A stretch of DNA of 6,268 nucleotides from Bdellovibrionales bacterium. GTDB lineage: Bacteria; Bdellovibrionota; JAFGOL01. Of this stretch, positions 6,121-6,268 are shown in pieces (the stretch's first letter is position 1; each line of letters starts with the position of its first letter). The DNA lies in contig JAKIZQ010000060.1 in assembly GCA_022707945.1 (NCBI GenBank), positions 1 to 6,268 of the forward strand. The letters run 5' to 3'. The position numbers and the translations under genes are program-made. Under the pieces are notes generated by a model. It worked only from the letters and a program-made list of their open reading frames with translations. It was not told the origin of the DNA and searched no databases.

Positions 6121-6268
6121 ATCAAGAAACTAAACTGGAAGAGATATCTTCTATTGGACTGCATTCTACCAAGATCTTTATCATATATCGCTGTATTCTC
6201 TGCATAGGTAGCAAAACTTGCCTCAAGCCACCAGTAAGTAACACTTAGTCCTGCAGTCCAGTACCCTT
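6117..6268 (-). CDS. C-terminal end of a probable outer-membrane beta-barrel protein (5' part off the window)
   Basis: Reading the minus strand from 6266 gives 49 residues and then tandem stops TAA (6119-6117) and TAG (6116-6114). The peptide starts GYWTAGLSVTYWWLEASFATYAE. It is rich in aromatics and shows alternating polar/hydrophobic residues, as in amphipathic beta-strands. It ends RRYLFQFSFLM, close to the C-terminal beta-signal of outer-membrane proteins, although such proteins normally end in an aromatic residue and here Leu-Met follows the last Phe. I cannot assign a family. The stop codon lies inside the right arm of the palindrome, so the last codons may have been changed by insertion of that element. 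The frame is open to the window edge; the other two minus-strand frames are closed here. Confidence 0.6.
   Translation of the reverse strand, partial: GYWTAGLSVTYWWLEASFATYAENTAIYDKDLGRMQSNRRYLFQFSFLM

Noticed and set aside
5946..6130. Target-site duplication flanking the palindrome.
   Set aside because: The bases just outside the arms (CATGG on the left, ATCAA on the right) do not match, so transposon insertion is not directly supported.

Overview
This AT-rich window comes from a bacterium that is probably Gram-negative. The minus strand carries the compact gene order ftsH - folP - cdaA - cdaR (ybbR). From memory, this order, usually continuing into glmM, is seen in Deltaproteobacteria (Geobacter-like) and some related low-GC lineages. 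A partial minus-strand gene at the right edge ends like an outer-membrane beta-barrel, which supports a diderm. I cannot name the genus.

Left two-thirds (1-4462, minus strand): transcription runs right to left. FtsH (membrane AAA+ zinc protease) comes first, then dihydropteroate synthase FolP with an extra N-terminal domain, then the membrane diadenylate cyclase CdaA, then its YbbR-domain partner CdaR, which is cut by the window edge. Every junction overlaps: 32 nt, 13 nt and a 1-nt TAATG. This indicates one transcript with translational coupling. The group joins membrane proteolysis, folate synthesis and c-di-AMP signalling. GlmM, which ties c-di-AMP to cell-wall precursor supply, would be expected just beyond base 1, but that is inference.

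Middle (4463-4865): a divergent intergenic region holds a plausible ftsH promoter embedded in three copies of a 9-nt motif. A short plus-strand gene for a small, probably exported protein of unknown function follows. Next comes a perfect TATAAT box ahead of the following gene.

Right (4866-6268): a plus-strand DUF1611/DgcN-family P-loop protein (the family includes D-glutamate N-acetyltransferase) converges on the C-terminal end of a minus-strand, outer-membrane-like protein. Between them lies a 159-bp imperfect palindrome with 21-bp perfect terminal inverted repeats, an inner AT-rich hairpin, and stop codons in all three frames in each arm. The outer-membrane gene stops inside one arm. This element is the least explained part of the window. 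It could be a MITE-like or palindromic repeat, a bidirectional terminator, or a structured RNA.
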